Source: Lacrimispora saccharolytica (GTDB lineage: Bacteria > Bacillota > Clostridia > Lachnospirales > Lachnospiraceae). From it: a DNA stretch of 64,000 bases. Below, piece after piece: positions 46,169-56,536 of the stretch. The translations under genes were made by a program, and so were the position numbers. A model generated the notes under the pieces. That model did no database searches and was not told the origin of the DNA. It saw only the letters and a list, made by a program, of their open reading frames with translations. Where the stretch lies: the NCBI GenBank assembly GCA_021531795.1, contig JADYUL010000002.1:62001-126000 (forward strand). Direction: 5' to 3'. Positions within the stretch are counted from its first letter, which is position 1. Each line of letters opens with the position of its first letter.

Positions 46169-47364
46169 TGAAGATTCAGTTTGACAGAGTCTATGCAGGT
46201 GTTAACCTTGATCATGTAGGTGAGAATATAGACAGTATAGCTTCTAATCTTTTACCTGATACTAAGATTATTGCTGTCATTAAGACTGATGCATATGGAC
46301 ACGGAGCTCTTCCCATTGCGAAGGAACTGGAGCAAAAGGACGTGGTGTTCGGATATGGTGTTGCCACTGCCGAGGAGGCGCTTCAGCTTAAGAACAACGG
46401 CATACGTAAGCCTATAATCATTATTGGCTATTCTTTCCCCTCAGCCTACGAGGAGATGATAGTAAGAGATGTCAGACTTACAGTGTTTACTCCCGATATG
46501 CTTAAGGAGATTAATTCAATAGCGAAGAGACTTGGACTTATTGCCAAGGTTCATATTAAGGTTGATACCGGCATGAGCAGGATTGGCATCTATCCTAACG
46601 ATGAGGGACTTGACTTTGTCAGGGAAGCACTTGGATATACGAATATCCGAGTTGAGGGCGTTTTTACCCATCTGGCAAGGGCTGATGAAGAGGACAAAAA
46701 GTATGCCCTGCGTCAGCTAAACAGGTTCCATGGTTTTGTTGACAGGGTTAGGGAGGAGCTTGGCTTTAACTTCGATATCGTTCACTGTCTGAATTCTGCG
46801 GGAATTATCGAGCTTAATGAGTATTGTGATACCTGTGTTCGCGCCGGAATTATTATGTACGGAATGTGGCCGAGCGACGAGGTGAGACGTGATGTCATAT
46901 CGCTTAAGCCGCTGCTTTCACTCAAGAGTCATATTACCTTTATTAAAAAAGTGCCCGCCGGGGTGCAGATTAGTTACGGAGGTACCTATGAGACTGACTC
47001 AGAGACGTTGGTTGCGACTGTGCCTGTAGGCTATGGAGACGGCTATCCGCGTTCGCTGTCTAACAAGGGCAATGTGCTCGTGCGTGGCAGGCGTGTGCCG
47101 ATTATCGGAAGAGTCTGCATGGATCAGTTTATGATAGATGTATCGGATGTTCCGGGTGTTTGTATTTTCGATGAGGTTACGCTTATTGGCAGTGATGGTG
47201 AGGAATGTATCACAATGGAGGAGCTTCAGCACTGGTCAGGAATGCTTAATTATGAGCTTGCCTGTCTTATCGGTAAACGAGTGCCCAGAGTGTATACCAA
47301 GAATGGTGAGATTAAGTACACGAGAGACTTCTTTAATGATGCACGACTTGTGCAAAATGATTGA
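46168..47364 (+). CDS. alr: Alanine racemase
   Basis: PLP enzyme that interconverts L- and D-alanine for peptidoglycan. The 398-residue protein has the PLP lysine in VIKTDAYGHG near residue 40, KVDTGMSRIG, and the catalytic Tyr region ISYGGTYETD with VPVGYGDGYPR. It overlaps nnr by one base, an arrangement frequent in Clostridia. A promoter for yebC overlaps its stop. Confidence 0.96.
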   Translation: MKIQFDRVYAGVNLDHVGENIDSIASNLLPDTKIIAVIKTDAYGHGALPIAKELEQKDVVFGYGVATAEEALQLKNNGIRKPIIIIGYSFPSAYEEMIVRDVRLTVFTPDMLKEINSIAKRLGLIAKVHIKVDTGMSRIGIYPNDEGLDFVREALGYTNIRVEGVFTHLARADEEDKKYALRQLNRFHGFVDRVREELGFNFDIVHCLNSAGIIELNEYCDTCVRAGIIMYGMWPSDEVRRDVISLKPLLSLKSHITFIKKVPAGVQISYGGTYETDSETLVATVPVGYGDGYPRSLSNKGNVLVRGRRVPIIGRVCMDQFMIDVSDVPGVCIFDEVTLIGSDGEECITMEELQHWSGMLNYELACLIGKRVPRVYTKNGEIKYTRDFFNDARLVQND

Positions 47365-47390
47365 CACACAGTCGTATTTCAAGATATAGT
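47361..47390 (+). promoter_or_regulatory. Promoter of yebC
   Basis: A perfect TTGACA (47361-47366), overlapping the alr stop codon, with TATAGT (47385-47390) 18 bases further. A perfect TATAAT at 47400-47405 is an alternative -10 with a poor -35. Confidence 0.6.
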
Positions 47391-47426
47391 TAAGAGTCGT
47401 ATAATAAATAATTTAGGAGATATATC

Positions 47427-48167
47427 ATGTCAGGACATTCAAAATTTGCCAACATTAAACACAAGAAAGAGAAGAATGATGCAGCTAAGGGTAAGATTTT
47501 CACCATGATTGGTAGAGAAATCGCCGTAGCTGTTAAGGAGGGTGGACCTGATCCGGCCAATAACTTCAAGCTTGCACAGGTTATTGCAAAGGCTAAGGCT
47601 AACAACATGCCTAACGATACCATTGACAGAGGTATCAAGAAGGCCGCAGGAGAAGGCAGTGCCGTTAATTACGAGCATATCACCTATGAAGGCTACGGAC
47701 CGAGTGGTACCGCCATCATCGTCAAGACTCTTACAGACAATAAGAACAGAACAGCAGCCAATGTAAGAAGTGCTTTCACAAAGGGTAACGGAAGCATCGG
47801 CACTCCGGGCTGTGTAAGCTTTATGTTTGATGAGAAGGGCCAGATTATTATCGATAAGGAAGAGTGCGATATGGACGCAGATGACCTTATGATGATTGCA
47901 TTGGACGCAGGAGCTGAAGACTTCTCAGACGAAGAAGATAGCTACGAGATTGTTACTGCACCCGATGATTTGGTTGCAGTAGCTGATGCCTTAAGCGAGA
48001 ATAAGATCGACGTTGTCAGCTCAGAGGTAACAATGCTTCCTCAGACCTATGTCGATGTAACAGATGAGGATACAGTTAAGCAGATTAGAAGAATCCTGGA
48101 TCTTCTTGATGAAGATGATGATGTTCAGGATGTATATACCAACTGGTCAGGTGCTGACGACGAATAA
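47427..48167 (+). CDS. YebC/PmpR family regulatory or translation factor
   Basis: A 246-residue cytoplasmic protein of the YebC family. It opens with MSGHSKFANIKHKKEKNDAA and continues with KGKIFTMIGREIAVAVKEGG and a GNGSIGTPGCVSFMF segment, all conserved in the family. Members have been described as DNA-binding regulators and, more recently, as factors easing translation of proline stretches; which applies here is not shown. TAGGAG precedes ATG 47427. Confidence 0.95.
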   Translation: MSGHSKFANIKHKKEKNDAAKGKIFTMIGREIAVAVKEGGPDPANNFKLAQVIAKAKANNMPNDTIDRGIKKAAGEGSAVNYEHITYEGYGPSGTAIIVKTLTDNKNRTAANVRSAFTKGNGSIGTPGCVSFMFDEKGQIIIDKEECDMDADDLMMIALDAGAEDFSDEEDSYEIVTAPDDLVAVADALSENKIDVVSSEVTMLPQTYVDVTDEDTVKQIRRILDLLDEDDDVQDVYTNWSGADDE

Positions 48168-48182
48168 ATATTTGGGGACAGA

Positions 48183-49697
48183 ATGACAGAGAACAACAAG
48201 AATGTATGTACATATATTATATGGGGAATCACAGCATTACTATCCGTAGTAATGCTGTTTATGTGCTCTGTATGTATGGCGATGATGGCCTCTATTATAA
48301 GACCTGAATCAACACAGAGCTTTGCATCACTCAGCGGTGTTATTATTGTTGGAATAGTAACACTTGGAATAGTAGCATTGCTTGGTGTGCTTGCATTTGG
48401 CATTCCCAAGGTGAACAGATATAACAGGGAGGAATTAAAAGCGAATTTTGCTATTATTTCTTTTATGTTCCTGTTCCTTATATTTGTATTTATCAGACTG
48501 GTGCTTAACCTCGATGTATTCAGCTCGGATATGTTTAGCGGGACGGTATCCAGGGCCTATTCCACGGCTCTTATCGGTGTGGACGGGATATATGTAAACT
48601 TTAATTCCGTTAAGGATATATGCTTATCATATTTTTCTTTGTTCTTTCTGATATTGGGGAATAATTCTTTTGCGGTGTTTGCCGGTGAGATAGTTTTACT
48701 TACCGTATGCTTCGTATTCCTGTTTTTTGCAATTACAATTCTTGCAGGTAAGGTGGAAGCCCTTATCAGTATGTCACTGCTTTGTATAGATGTATTCGTA
48801 TTAAACGGTCTGTCACCGGATTCGGTATATCTTGTTGAAGTGCTGATGTTTACATTTGTACTGTTTGTAATTGCTTTACTGTCATACCTGATTAAGAGTG
48901 AGAAGTTTAGTATTATCTTTGTTGTTATTTCATCAGCATTGGCAAGTCTGCTGTTTATGTATGATTACATTGCCCTTGCTCTGTTTGGACTGATTCTTGG
49001 GCTGATTATTCAGAGCAGACAGAAGCTGTGGATCAGGATATGTGAAGGACTGCTGACTGCCTCATCGCTTGTAGCGATGTGCTTTTATATCGGAGTAAAG
49101 CTTAACATATCGGATTTTAATATCTATTTCTTTGTATGCAACATATATACCTTGATCGGACTTATATTTGCGGTTGCTTATGTAATGATATTTCCGGTTA
49201 ATAAGAGAGATTGCAGCATCGGCTTCCCATTTATGTTCATATTGCTGACGGTGGGAATGGTGATGTTTCCCGTTTATGACTGCCTGACCTATCTTATTGT
49301 TGGACATATCGTCCTCTTTGTTCTCGGTGCCATCGCCGTAGATAAAATGATTAATAACGGCTATGGTGTAGAGAGTAGTGCCCCTGTTCCAAAGAAAGAG
49401 AAGTTCGTTAAGGAATTGAGAGAAAAAGAGGCTGTAAACGTAACGGAATCAGATGACGACGTACCTGCATTCAATATGGATTCCCTCGACTGGTCTAAGC
49501 TTGCTGAGGCCAGACTGATTGATTATCCGGATCCGAATGAAAGCGGGAAGACTATTGAAACTTCTGATACAGCAGAGTCCACCGATTCAGACAAGGAAAC
49601 TAAGACTGACGAGACTAATAAGTCTGAAGTTCGTGACATAGGCTTTGACGGATATGACTATGATATCAGTCCGGAAGATCTGCATTATGATTATTAA
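48183..49697 (+). CDS. Polytopic membrane protein of unknown function
   Basis: A 504-residue protein with roughly eleven to thirteen hydrophobic segments filling residues 10-395, then an acidic Asp/Ser/Thr-rich cytoplasmic tail of about 100 residues ending in GYDYDISPEDLHYDY. The layout resembles GT-C glycosyltransferases or O-antigen-type membrane proteins, but I see no signature to prove it. It lies 15 bases after yebC and is followed by a terminator. GGGGA precedes ATG 48183. Confidence 0.8.
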   Translation: MTENNKNVCTYIIWGITALLSVVMLFMCSVCMAMMASIIRPESTQSFASLSGVIIVGIVTLGIVALLGVLAFGIPKVNRYNREELKANFAIISFMFLFLIFVFIRLVLNLDVFSSDMFSGTVSRAYSTALIGVDGIYVNFNSVKDICLSYFSLFFLILGNNSFAVFAGEIVLLTVCFVFLFFAITILAGKVEALISMSLLCIDVFVLNGLSPDSVYLVEVLMFTFVLFVIALLSYLIKSEKFSIIFVVISSALASLLFMYDYIALALFGLILGLIIQSRQKLWIRICEGLLTASSLVAMCFYIGVKLNISDFNIYFFVCNIYTLIGLIFAVAYVMIFPVNKRDCSIGFPFMFILLTVGMVMFPVYDCLTYLIVGHIVLFVLGAIAVDKMINNGYGVESSAPVPKKEKFVKELREKEAVNVTESDDDVPAFNMDSLDWSKLAEARLIDYPDPNESGKTIETSDTAESTDSDKETKTDETNKSEVRDIGFDGYDYDISPEDLHYDY

Positions 49698-49703
49698 TAT
49701 ATT

Positions 49704-49727
49704 AACCCTCCGGATAACCGGAGGGTT
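49704..49727. terminator. Terminator before ftsK
   Basis: A 10-bp perfect stem AACCCTCCGG / CCGGAGGGTT (49704-49713 / 49718-49727) with an ATAA loop. The run that follows is mixed T/G, so termination may be incomplete. Confidence 0.8.
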
Positions 49728-49751
49728 GATTGTGTATTTTTAGAGGAATAT

Positions 49752-52379
49752 ATGGCTGGAAAATCAAGTACTAACAAAAAAAAACAGACAGGTTCATCTT
49801 CAAGAAAAGGCAGTAACAGCAAAAAGCAGACCTATGAAGAACCTATACTTAATCCGGATATAGTTCTGTTTTTGACCATTGCGGTGGGAATATTCTTAGA
49901 GCTGTGCAATTTTCATGTAATAGGACCGGTTGGAGAGGTAATATCCTCAGTCATGTTCGGATTAGGCGGAGTCATGGCATATTTACTTCCGGTTGCACTT
50001 GTTGCAATTGTTTTCTTCGGCTATCTGTCCAGAGAAAGCAGGGTAATTAAGGTCAAGTTTATTACCGGAATCTGCCTATTTATATTGGTACTCATCTTTG
50101 TTGAAGAGGTGTTTGGCTGTGTAAGGGATATGGACACCCTTAATATAGCTTCTATCTGGAGCAATGGAAGTGATATGAGGCGCGGTGGCGGAGTTATTGC
50201 AGGTCTTATAGCCTTCTTTATGCACAAATATATGGGAATGGCCGGAACACTGCTTGTGGTTATAGTGTTAATTCTTGTGTGCGTGATGCTGCTAATGGGC
50301 AGGGAGAGGCTAAAGAGCCTCAAGCAGAATGGCAGGGAAGCTTATTCAAATGCCAGGGAAGAGCGTGTAAGAAGACGTATGGAGTATGAGGCAGAAATGC
50401 AAGAATACGAGAATAATAACCGAACAGGTGAGGCTTCTGCACGTAACAGTTCAGAGTCTGATAATGAGTCAGAGGAGGATCTGCCAAGGTATGCAAGGAA
50501 GCGCAGGGGTGTTGCGAGCTCTGTACTTAACAGAGAGGATGCCAAGCCTGTCGCTGAGGAATACAGGGAGATTAAGGTTAAGGATAATATTCCGAGAAGG
50601 AATAAGAAGGTATCCGGAGTTATGATGGATACCACTATTGAGAACAGAAAACCTGCTGTTCGTAATGATATTCATGAGATTACAGTAAAGAATACGGAGA
50701 ATGAGCCTGTGCTTGAGCGTACCTATGTCAGAAGCGATGCTCTTATGGACAGTGTTGTTGCACCGGCTATTCATGAAGAGAAAAACGAAGTAAGCGAGAT
50801 AACATTTAATAAAGGTGGCGCTGATATACAGACAGATGCCTATGATGATGCTGTGACAGCAGAGCCGGCAAATAAAAGGAGTACTCAGAGTAGGAGCAAT
50901 CCTTCTCCTGTGAGAAACCGAAAATATAAGATGCCGACAGCTGACCTTTTGAATAAGTCGTCAAGTCAGGGCGCAGGTTCGAGCAAGGATGAGTTGCTTG
51001 ATACAGCCCGGAATCTTATGGACACTCTTAATACCTTCGGTGTTAAGGCTAAGGTTACTGATATTAGTCAGGGTCCCAGTGTTACGAGATATGAGCTCCA
51101 GCCTGAAGTTGGCGTAAGAGTAAACAAGATTGTAAGTCTGTCAGATGATCTGAAGCTTGCACTTGCTGCAACTGATATCAGAATTGAAGCTCCCATTCCC
51201 GGCAAAAGTGCAGTCGGAATTGAGGTTCCCAATAAAGTCGCCGGTGCAGTATCCTTCAGAGAACTTATTGAAGATAAGACCTTTAAGAACTTCGACAGTA
51301 AGATAGCCTTTGCGGTTGGTAAGGATATTGCAGGCAATGTGGTCGTAACTGATATTGCCAAGATGCCTCATATGCTTATCGCCGGTGCTACCGGTTCCGG
51401 TAAGTCTGTATGTATTAATACCATCATCATGAGTATTCTCTATAAAGCGAATCCAGATGAGGTTAAGCTTATTATGATTGACCCTAAGGTTGTGGAGTTA
51501 TCAGTATATAATGGTATTCCGCATCTGATGGTCCCTGTTGTAACTGATCCCAAGAAGGCTGCCGCAGCACTTCACTGGGGCGTTGCCGAGATGACAAAGA
51601 GATATCAGCTCTTTGCTGAGATGAATGTCAGAGACCTTAAGGGATACAATAAGGCAGTGGAGAATTATTCTCCCAGAGAAGATGAGGAGAAGAGGGAAAA
51701 ACTGCCTCAGATAGTTATTATTGTTGACGAGCTTGCAGATCTTATGATGGTTGCCGCAAAGGAAGTGGAGGAATCCATCTGCAGACTTGCACAGCTTGCA
51801 AGAGCCTGTGGAATCCACCTGGTTATTGCTACACAGAGACCTTCAGTGGATGTTATTACAGGTCTTATCAAGGCCAATATGCCAAGCCGTGTGGCATTTG
51901 CGGTAAGCTCGGGCACGGATTCCAGAACCATTCTTGATATGAACGGAGCGGAGAAACTGCTTGGTAAGGGCGATATGCTGTTCTTCCCACAGGGATATCC
52001 CAAGCCTGCGAGAATTCAGGGAGCATTTATATCGGATTCCGAGGTATCTCAGGTTGTGGACTTCCTTAGAAGTCAGAACTACGGAGACAATAACGGCGAG
52101 GAACTGTTAATCAAGATGGACAGTGCTGCCACTGCGGGTGGAAGCATTTCAGGTGATGATGACAGAGATGAACTGTTCGAGCCGGCCGGAAGGTTCATAA
52201 TTGAGAGTGACAAGGCCAGCATCGGTTCTCTTCAGAGAAAGTTCAAGATCGGATTTAACAGAGCTGCAAGAATTATGGACCAGCTAAGTGATGCAGGAGT
52301 AGTTGGACCTGAAGAAGGAACCAAGCCCAGACAGATTCTTATGAATATGAGTCAGTTTGATGACTGTGTTAATTATTAA
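49752..52379 (+). CDS. ftsK: DNA translocase FtsK/SpoIIIE
   Basis: Membrane-anchored hexameric ATPase that moves chromosomal DNA through the division septum or into the spore. The 875-residue protein has about four membrane segments in residues 35-185, a charged linker (about 190-390), the FtsK alpha/beta motor (about 395-770) with Walker [10 protein letters not shown] at 545-553 and Walker [26 protein letters not shown], and a C-terminal winged-helix gamma domain (about 810-875) that reads DNA polarity. GAGGAATAT precedes ATG 49752. fhs follows 22 bases later. Confidence 0.95.
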   Translation: MAGKSSTNKKKQTGSSSRKGSNSKKQTYEEPILNPDIVLFLTIAVGIFLELCNFHVIGPVGEVISSVMFGLGGVMAYLLPVALVAIVFFGYLSRESRVIKVKFITGICLFILVLIFVEEVFGCVRDMDTLNIASIWSNGSDMRRGGGVIAGLIAFFMHKYMGMAGTLLVVIVLILVCVMLLMGRERLKSLKQNGREAYSNAREERVRRRMEYEAEMQEYENNNRTGEASARNSSESDNESEEDLPRYARKRRGVASSVLNREDAKPVAEEYREIKVKDNIPRRNKKVSGVMMDTTIENRKPAVRNDIHEITVKNTENEPVLERTYVRSDALMDSVVAPAIHEEKNEVSEITFNKGGADIQTDAYDDAVTAEPANKRSTQSRSNPSPVRNRKYKMPTADLLNKSSSQGAGSSKDELLDTARNLMDTLNTFGVKAKVTDISQGPSVTRYELQPEVGVRVNKIVSLSDDLKLALAATDIRIEAPIPGKSAVGIEVPNKVAGAVSFRELIEDKTFKNFDSKIAFAVGKDIAGNVVVTDIAKMPHMLIAGATGSGKSVCINTIIMSILYKANPDEVKLIMIDPKVVELSVYNGIPHLMVPVVTDPKKAAAALHWGVAEMTKRYQLFAEMNVRDLKGYNKAVENYSPREDEEKREKLPQIVIIVDELADLMMVAAKEVEESICRLAQLARACGIHLVIATQRPSVDVITGLIKANMPSRVAFAVSSGTDSRTILDMNGAEKLLGKGDMLFFPQGYPKPARIQGAFISDSEVSQVVDFLRSQNYGDNNGEELLIKMDSAATAGGSISGDDDRDELFEPAGRFIIESDKASIGSLQRKFKIGFNRAARIMDQLSDAGVVGPEEGTKPRQILMNMSQFDDCVNY

Positions 52380-52401
52380 TTAAGGGTTGAGGAGAGAAGT
52401 T

Positions 52402-54072
52402 ATGAAAACAGATATTGAGATTGCACAGGAGGCAACTTTGTGGCCGATTGAGAAGGTTGCAGAAACAATCGGACTCACAAGAGAAGAACTGGAACTCTAC
52501 GGTAATTACAAGGCTAAGTTTTCGGATGAATTCATTAACAGAGTCAAGGATAATCCGGATGGTAAGCTTATTCTGGTTACAGCCATTAATCCCACACCGG
52601 CAGGGGAGGGCAAAACCACTATCACGGTTGGTCTTGGCCAGGCCTTCGGTAAGCTGGGCAAGAAGGCTGTTATTGCCCTCAGAGAGCCATCACTCGGTCC
52701 CTGCTTCGGAATAAAGGGCGGTGCTGCAGGCGGTGGTATGGCACAGGTTGTACCAATGGAGGATTTGAACCTTCACTTTACGGGTGATTTCCATGCAATA
52801 ACCTCTGCCAATAACCTTTTGGCTGCCTTACTTGACAACCATATCCAGCAGGGCAATGAGCTTAGAATAGATACAAGACAGATCACATGGAAGAGATGTC
52901 TTGATATGAACGACAGGGCATTAAGAAATATTGTTATAGGACTTGGTAAGAAGACAGACGGCTTTGTAAGAGAGGATCACTTTGTTATCACAGTTGCATC
53001 CGAAATTATGGCAATATTATGTCTTTCAAAGGATATGGACGATCTTAAGGACAGACTGTCTAAGATTATTGTTGCCTTTGATCTTGACGGTAATCCTGTG
53101 ACAGCCGGTATGCTCAAAGCAGTAGGTTCCATGGCTGCGCTTCTCAAGGATGCGCTTAAGCCCAATATTATTCAGACCTTAGAGCATACACCTGCACTTG
53201 TTCACGGTGGCCCCTTCGCAAACATTGCACATGGCTGCAATTCCGTAAGAGCCACTCATACAGCGCTTAAGATTGCCGATTACTGTATTACAGAGGCAGG
53301 CTTCGGAGCCGACCTGGGTGCGGAGAAGTTTATGGATATCAAGTGCAGAATGTCAGGACTCAAGCCTGATGTTGTTGTACTGGTAGCTACTATCAAAGCC
53401 CTGAAATACAATGGTGGCGTACCCAAGAGTGAGGTATCAAAGCCTGACATGGATGCCCTTAGGAAGGGAATTGTGAATCTTGAGAAGCACATCGAGAATC
53501 TCCAGAAGTTTGGCGTTCCCGTTGTGGTTACTCTGAATAAATTCATTACAGATACTGATGATGAAACTAACTTCGTAAAGGATTTCTGTGAGAATATGGG
53601 TGCGGATTTCGCCCTGGCAGAAGTGTGGGAAAAGGGCGGAGACGGCGGTATAGAGCTTGCTAACCGTGTACTGCAGACTCTCGAAAGCAAGCAGAGCAAT
53701 TTTGCTCCCATTTATCCACTTGATATCAGTATAGAGGACAAGATTAAAACGATCTGTACTGAGATATACGGAGCCGGGGATGTGGTGTTTGAGCCCGCAG
53801 CAAGGAAGCAGATGGATACCCTCACAAAGCTTGGCTTTGACAATATCCCCATATGTATGGCTAAGACCCAGTATTCGCTTTCGGATAACCCGGCTTTGCT
53901 GGGTCGTCCGAGTAATTTTACGATAACAGTAAGAGATATGTATGTGTCTGCGGGTGCAGGCTTTATTGTGGTTCTTACCGGAGATATTATGACTATGCCC
54001 GGTCTTCCCAAGCAGCCTGCGGCATACTCGATTGATGTTGACAAAAACGGCAAAATTACAGGTCTCTTCTAG
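52402..54072 (+). CDS. fhs: Formate--tetrahydrofolate ligase
   Basis: ATP-dependent enzyme that makes 10-formyl-THF from formate, feeding one-carbon and purine metabolism. The 556-residue length is standard. It has the P-loop [36 protein letters not shown], the [10 protein letters not shown] motif and [17 protein letters not shown] 52402 is chosen because GAGGAGAG lies 5-6 bases ahead; TTG 52387 would place that site inside the gene. It sits between ftsK and the zinc-ribbon/TPR gene in one transcript. Confidence 0.96.
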   Translation: MKTDIEIAQEATLWPIEKVAETIGLTREELELYGNYKAKFSDEFINRVKDNPDGKLILVTAINPTPAGEGKTTITVGLGQAFGKLGKKAVIALREPSLGPCFGIKGGAAGGGMAQVVPMEDLNLHFTGDFHAITSANNLLAALLDNHIQQGNELRIDTRQITWKRCLDMNDRALRNIVIGLGKKTDGFVREDHFVITVASEIMAILCLSKDMDDLKDRLSKIIVAFDLDGNPVTAGMLKAVGSMAALLKDALKPNIIQTLEHTPALVHGGPFANIAHGCNSVRATHTALKIADYCITEAGFGADLGAEKFMDIKCRMSGLKPDVVVLVATIKALKYNGGVPKSEVSKPDMDALRKGIVNLEKHIENLQKFGVPVVVTLNKFITDTDDETNFVKDFCENMGADFALAEVWEKGGDGGIELANRVLQTLESKQSNFAPIYPLDISIEDKIKTICTEIYGAGDVVFEPAARKQMDTLTKLGFDNIPICMAKTQYSLSDNPALLGRPSNFTITVRDMYVSAGAGFIVVLTGDIMTMPGLPKQPAAYSIDVDKNGKITGLF

Positions 54073-54080
54073 GAGAAAAT

Positions 54081-55532
54081 ATGATTTGTCCAAAGTGTAA
54101 CAGTAAGCTGCCTGAGGGAATGTTATATTGTGAAAAATGCGGGACCGAGATTAATATAGTTCCCGACTTTGTTCCGGAAATTGAGACAAAGCTTGAAGAA
54201 CTTAAGCCTGATCTTAATTCCCTGGAGCCGACACTGGACATTCCGGCAGATGAAGTTAAGGCAAAGAGAATAATTGACAGTGAGTTTCCTGTTTCGGACT
54301 ATTCTTCAAAGAATCCGGTTAAGGGTTCGGGTAAGAAGCTACTCATTGGTGTGATTGCCTCAATATTTGTTCTTGCACTCGTAAGTGTGTTGGCAGTTAT
54401 GGTTTACCATGACAACTCACCCACATATCAGTGTAAGAAGGGTGATGAACAGTACGATAAGGGGAATATCAAGCAGGCTGTCAGCTACTATGAGAAAGCG
54501 GTTAATCTTAATCCCAGAAGTCTTGATTACAGGATGCGTCTGGCTGACTGCTATATTGAACTTGAGAATATAGAGCGTGCCATTAGCGAATATATGGAAC
54601 TTGTTATTCTTGAGCCCGACAATTCCCTGGCATATGCGCAGATTATATCGCTATATGAGAAGATCGGTGACTATGCATCCATAGCTGAATTTCTTGGCAC
54701 CTACGGAACAGACGACATTCGTTCGCAATATGTAGATTATCTGGCGACTGAACCTGAATTCAGTATTGAGGAGGGCGAGTATGATGAGGCGATAAGCCTT
54801 ACACTTACCAATCCCGCAGCAGGTAAGATTTTCTATACAACAGACGGTACTACACCAAATGAGAGTAGTTTTGTATACAGTGACCCGATTTTCTTAAATA
54901 AGGGTGATTATGAAATCAATGCGATCTTTCAGAATGAATACGGTGTTTTCTCATCGGTTGTGAGTAAGAGTTATATTATCCTTGCGGAGGCACCTATCGA
55001 ACCGGTGGTTTCGCTTGATTCGGGAACCTATGATTCTCCGCAGTTAATTCATGTGATCATTCCTGACGGTTGTCAGGTATATTATACGCTGGATGGAAGT
55101 GTGCCGGATGAGAGCAGCAGAATCTATGGTGAGCCTATCCCGCTTGATAAGGGTATATCTCATTACAGCTTTGCATCAATCAATGAGGATCATCTCTCGA
55201 GTCCTGTAGTCTACAGGGATTACACTCTTGAAATATCGGCTGCCTTCACGGAGGATGAGGGCGTAGCAGTGCTTTATCAGGGATTGGTTGCGAGACATTA
55301 CCTTAAGGATGTTGATGGTTCGAGTGAGAACTATCCGGGTATTTTCTCATATCTGTATTCCGAACTTAGGAATATTAACGGATTAAATGTGTATTGCTAC
55401 AATGAGTACTATGTATACGGTAGCGGAGCCAGGGCGATGACGAGTAATATTTTCGGTGTCGATGTGAATACGGGTGACATATACCTTGTTAAGAAGGATT
55501 CCAATAACAATTATACGCTCAATTCGTTCTAG
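54081..55532 (+). CDS. Zinc-ribbon, membrane-anchored TPR protein with chitobiase-C-like repeats
   Basis: An unusual 483-residue multidomain protein. Residues 1-21 form a CxxC...CxxC zinc ribbon (C3, C6, C17, C20). A membrane segment lies at about 88-110. TPR-like helices (about 118-190, KGDEQYDKGNIKQAVSYYEKA, then AISEYMELVILEP) follow. Two beta modules of the chitobiase/beta-hexosaminidase C-terminal type come next (FYTTDGTTPNESSFVY near 250 and YYTLDGSVPDESSRIY near 335). The C-terminal 95 residues are unassigned. The ribbon should be cytoplasmic and the rest outside, perhaps at the wall. It lies 8 bases after fhs. Function is unknown. Confidence 0.82.
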   Translation: MICPKCNSKLPEGMLYCEKCGTEINIVPDFVPEIETKLEELKPDLNSLEPTLDIPADEVKAKRIIDSEFPVSDYSSKNPVKGSGKKLLIGVIASIFVLALVSVLAVMVYHDNSPTYQCKKGDEQYDKGNIKQAVSYYEKAVNLNPRSLDYRMRLADCYIELENIERAISEYMELVILEPDNSLAYAQIISLYEKIGDYASIAEFLGTYGTDDIRSQYVDYLATEPEFSIEEGEYDEAISLTLTNPAAGKIFYTTDGTTPNESSFVYSDPIFLNKGDYEINAIFQNEYGVFSSVVSKSYIILAEAPIEPVVSLDSGTYDSPQLIHVIIPDGCQVYYTLDGSVPDESSRIYGEPIPLDKGISHYSFASINEDHLSSPVVYRDYTLEISAAFTEDEGVAVLYQGLVARHYLKDVDGSSENYPGIFSYLYSELRNINGLNVYCYNEYYVYGSGARAMTSNIFGVDVNTGDIYLVKKDSNNNYTLNSF

Positions 55533-55571
55533 AGTATGTGGTATGATTTGCCCCTTTAACGAGAGAAAGTA

Positions 55572-55600
55572 TTGCAATTAGAGCGATTTTATCATAATAT
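55572..55600 (+). promoter_or_regulatory. Promoter of nfnAB
   Basis: TTGCAA (55572-55577) and TAATAT (55595-55600) are exactly 17 bases apart, 36 bases ahead of nfnA. No full Rex palindrome overlaps it. Confidence 0.75.
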
Positions 55601-55636
55601 TTTTAAGATTGGATTTATATATTGTAGGAGGATATT

Positions 55637-56515
55637 ATGTACAAGATTATTAAGGCAAGAGAGCTTGCTGCCAATATCTATGAGATGGTGGTTGAGGCTC
55701 CTTTTGTAGCCAGGAAATGTTTGCCGGGTCAGTTCTTAATCGTAAGAAGCTATGCTGACAGCGAGCGAATCCCGTTGACAATTTGCGATTATGACAGGGA
55801 GGCCGGAACGGTTACTCTTGTATTCCAGATAGTTGGCGCATCAACAAAGGAGATGAGCAACCTTAAACTTGGTGACTCATTCTGTGACGTTGTAGGACCT
55901 CTGGGTAATGCTTCTGAACTTACCGAGCTTAGCGACGAAGAACTTAAAGCTAAGAAGATATTATTTGTAGCCGGCGGTGTCGGTGCGGCTCCCGTATATC
56001 CCCAGGTTAAATACCTCAGGGAGCGCGGCTGTAATGTAGATGTTATCGTTGGCTCCAAGACCAAGGACATGCTCATACTGGAGAAGGAGATGGAGGCTGT
56101 TGCAGGTAATCTCTACGTTACAACAGATGATGGTTCATATGGCAGAAGCGGTATGGTTACCAAGGTTATTGAGGATCTTGTTGCAGAGGGTAAGCAGTAT
56201 GATGTATGTGTAGCGATCGGACCCATGATTATGATGAAGTTCGTAGCTAAGCTTACCAAGACTCTGGGTATTCCTACAATTGTAAGCATGAATCCCGTTA
56301 TGGTTGACGGAACCGGTATGTGCGGTGCCTGTCGAATAATCGTAGGTGACGAGGTGAAGTTCGCCTGCGTTGACGGTCCTGAGTTTGACGGACACCTGGT
56401 TGATTTCGACGGCGCTATGAAGCGTGCCGCTGCATATAAGACAGAAGAAGGCCGTAAGATGCTTGAGCTTACCGAGGGCGACACACATCATGGCGGCTGT
56501 GGCAACTGCAACTAG
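55637..56515 (+). CDS. nfnA: NADH-dependent reduced ferredoxin:NADP+ oxidoreductase subunit A
   Basis: Small subunit of the electron-bifurcating transhydrogenase NfnAB, which reduces NADP with ferredoxin and NADH. The 292-residue protein has an FAD domain (RIPLTICDYD near 45), an NAD-binding domain (FVAGGVGAAPVYPQVKYL near 115) and a [2Fe-2S] cysteine set (MCGACR, a later FACVDG, plus Asp). It ends with a GGCGNCN tail. TAGGAGG precedes ATG 55637. nfnB follows after 21 bases. Confidence 0.92.
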   Translation: MYKIIKARELAANIYEMVVEAPFVARKCLPGQFLIVRSYADSERIPLTICDYDREAGTVTLVFQIVGASTKEMSNLKLGDSFCDVVGPLGNASELTELSDEELKAKKILFVAGGVGAAPVYPQVKYLRERGCNVDVIVGSKTKDMLILEKEMEAVAGNLYVTTDDGSYGRSGMVTKVIEDLVAEGKQYDVCVAIGPMIMMKFVAKLTKTLGIPTIVSMNPVMVDGTGMCGACRIIVGDEVKFACVDGPEFDGHLVDFDGAMKRAAAYKTEEGRKMLELTEGDTHHGGCGNCN

Positions 56516-56536
56516 TAAGAACAGGAGGATAAAGAA

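Noticed and set aside
53437-54093. Minus-strand open frame of 218 codons opposite fhs
   Set aside because: It is the shadow of a strongly conserved plus-strand gene, has no ribosome site and no recognisable protein features.
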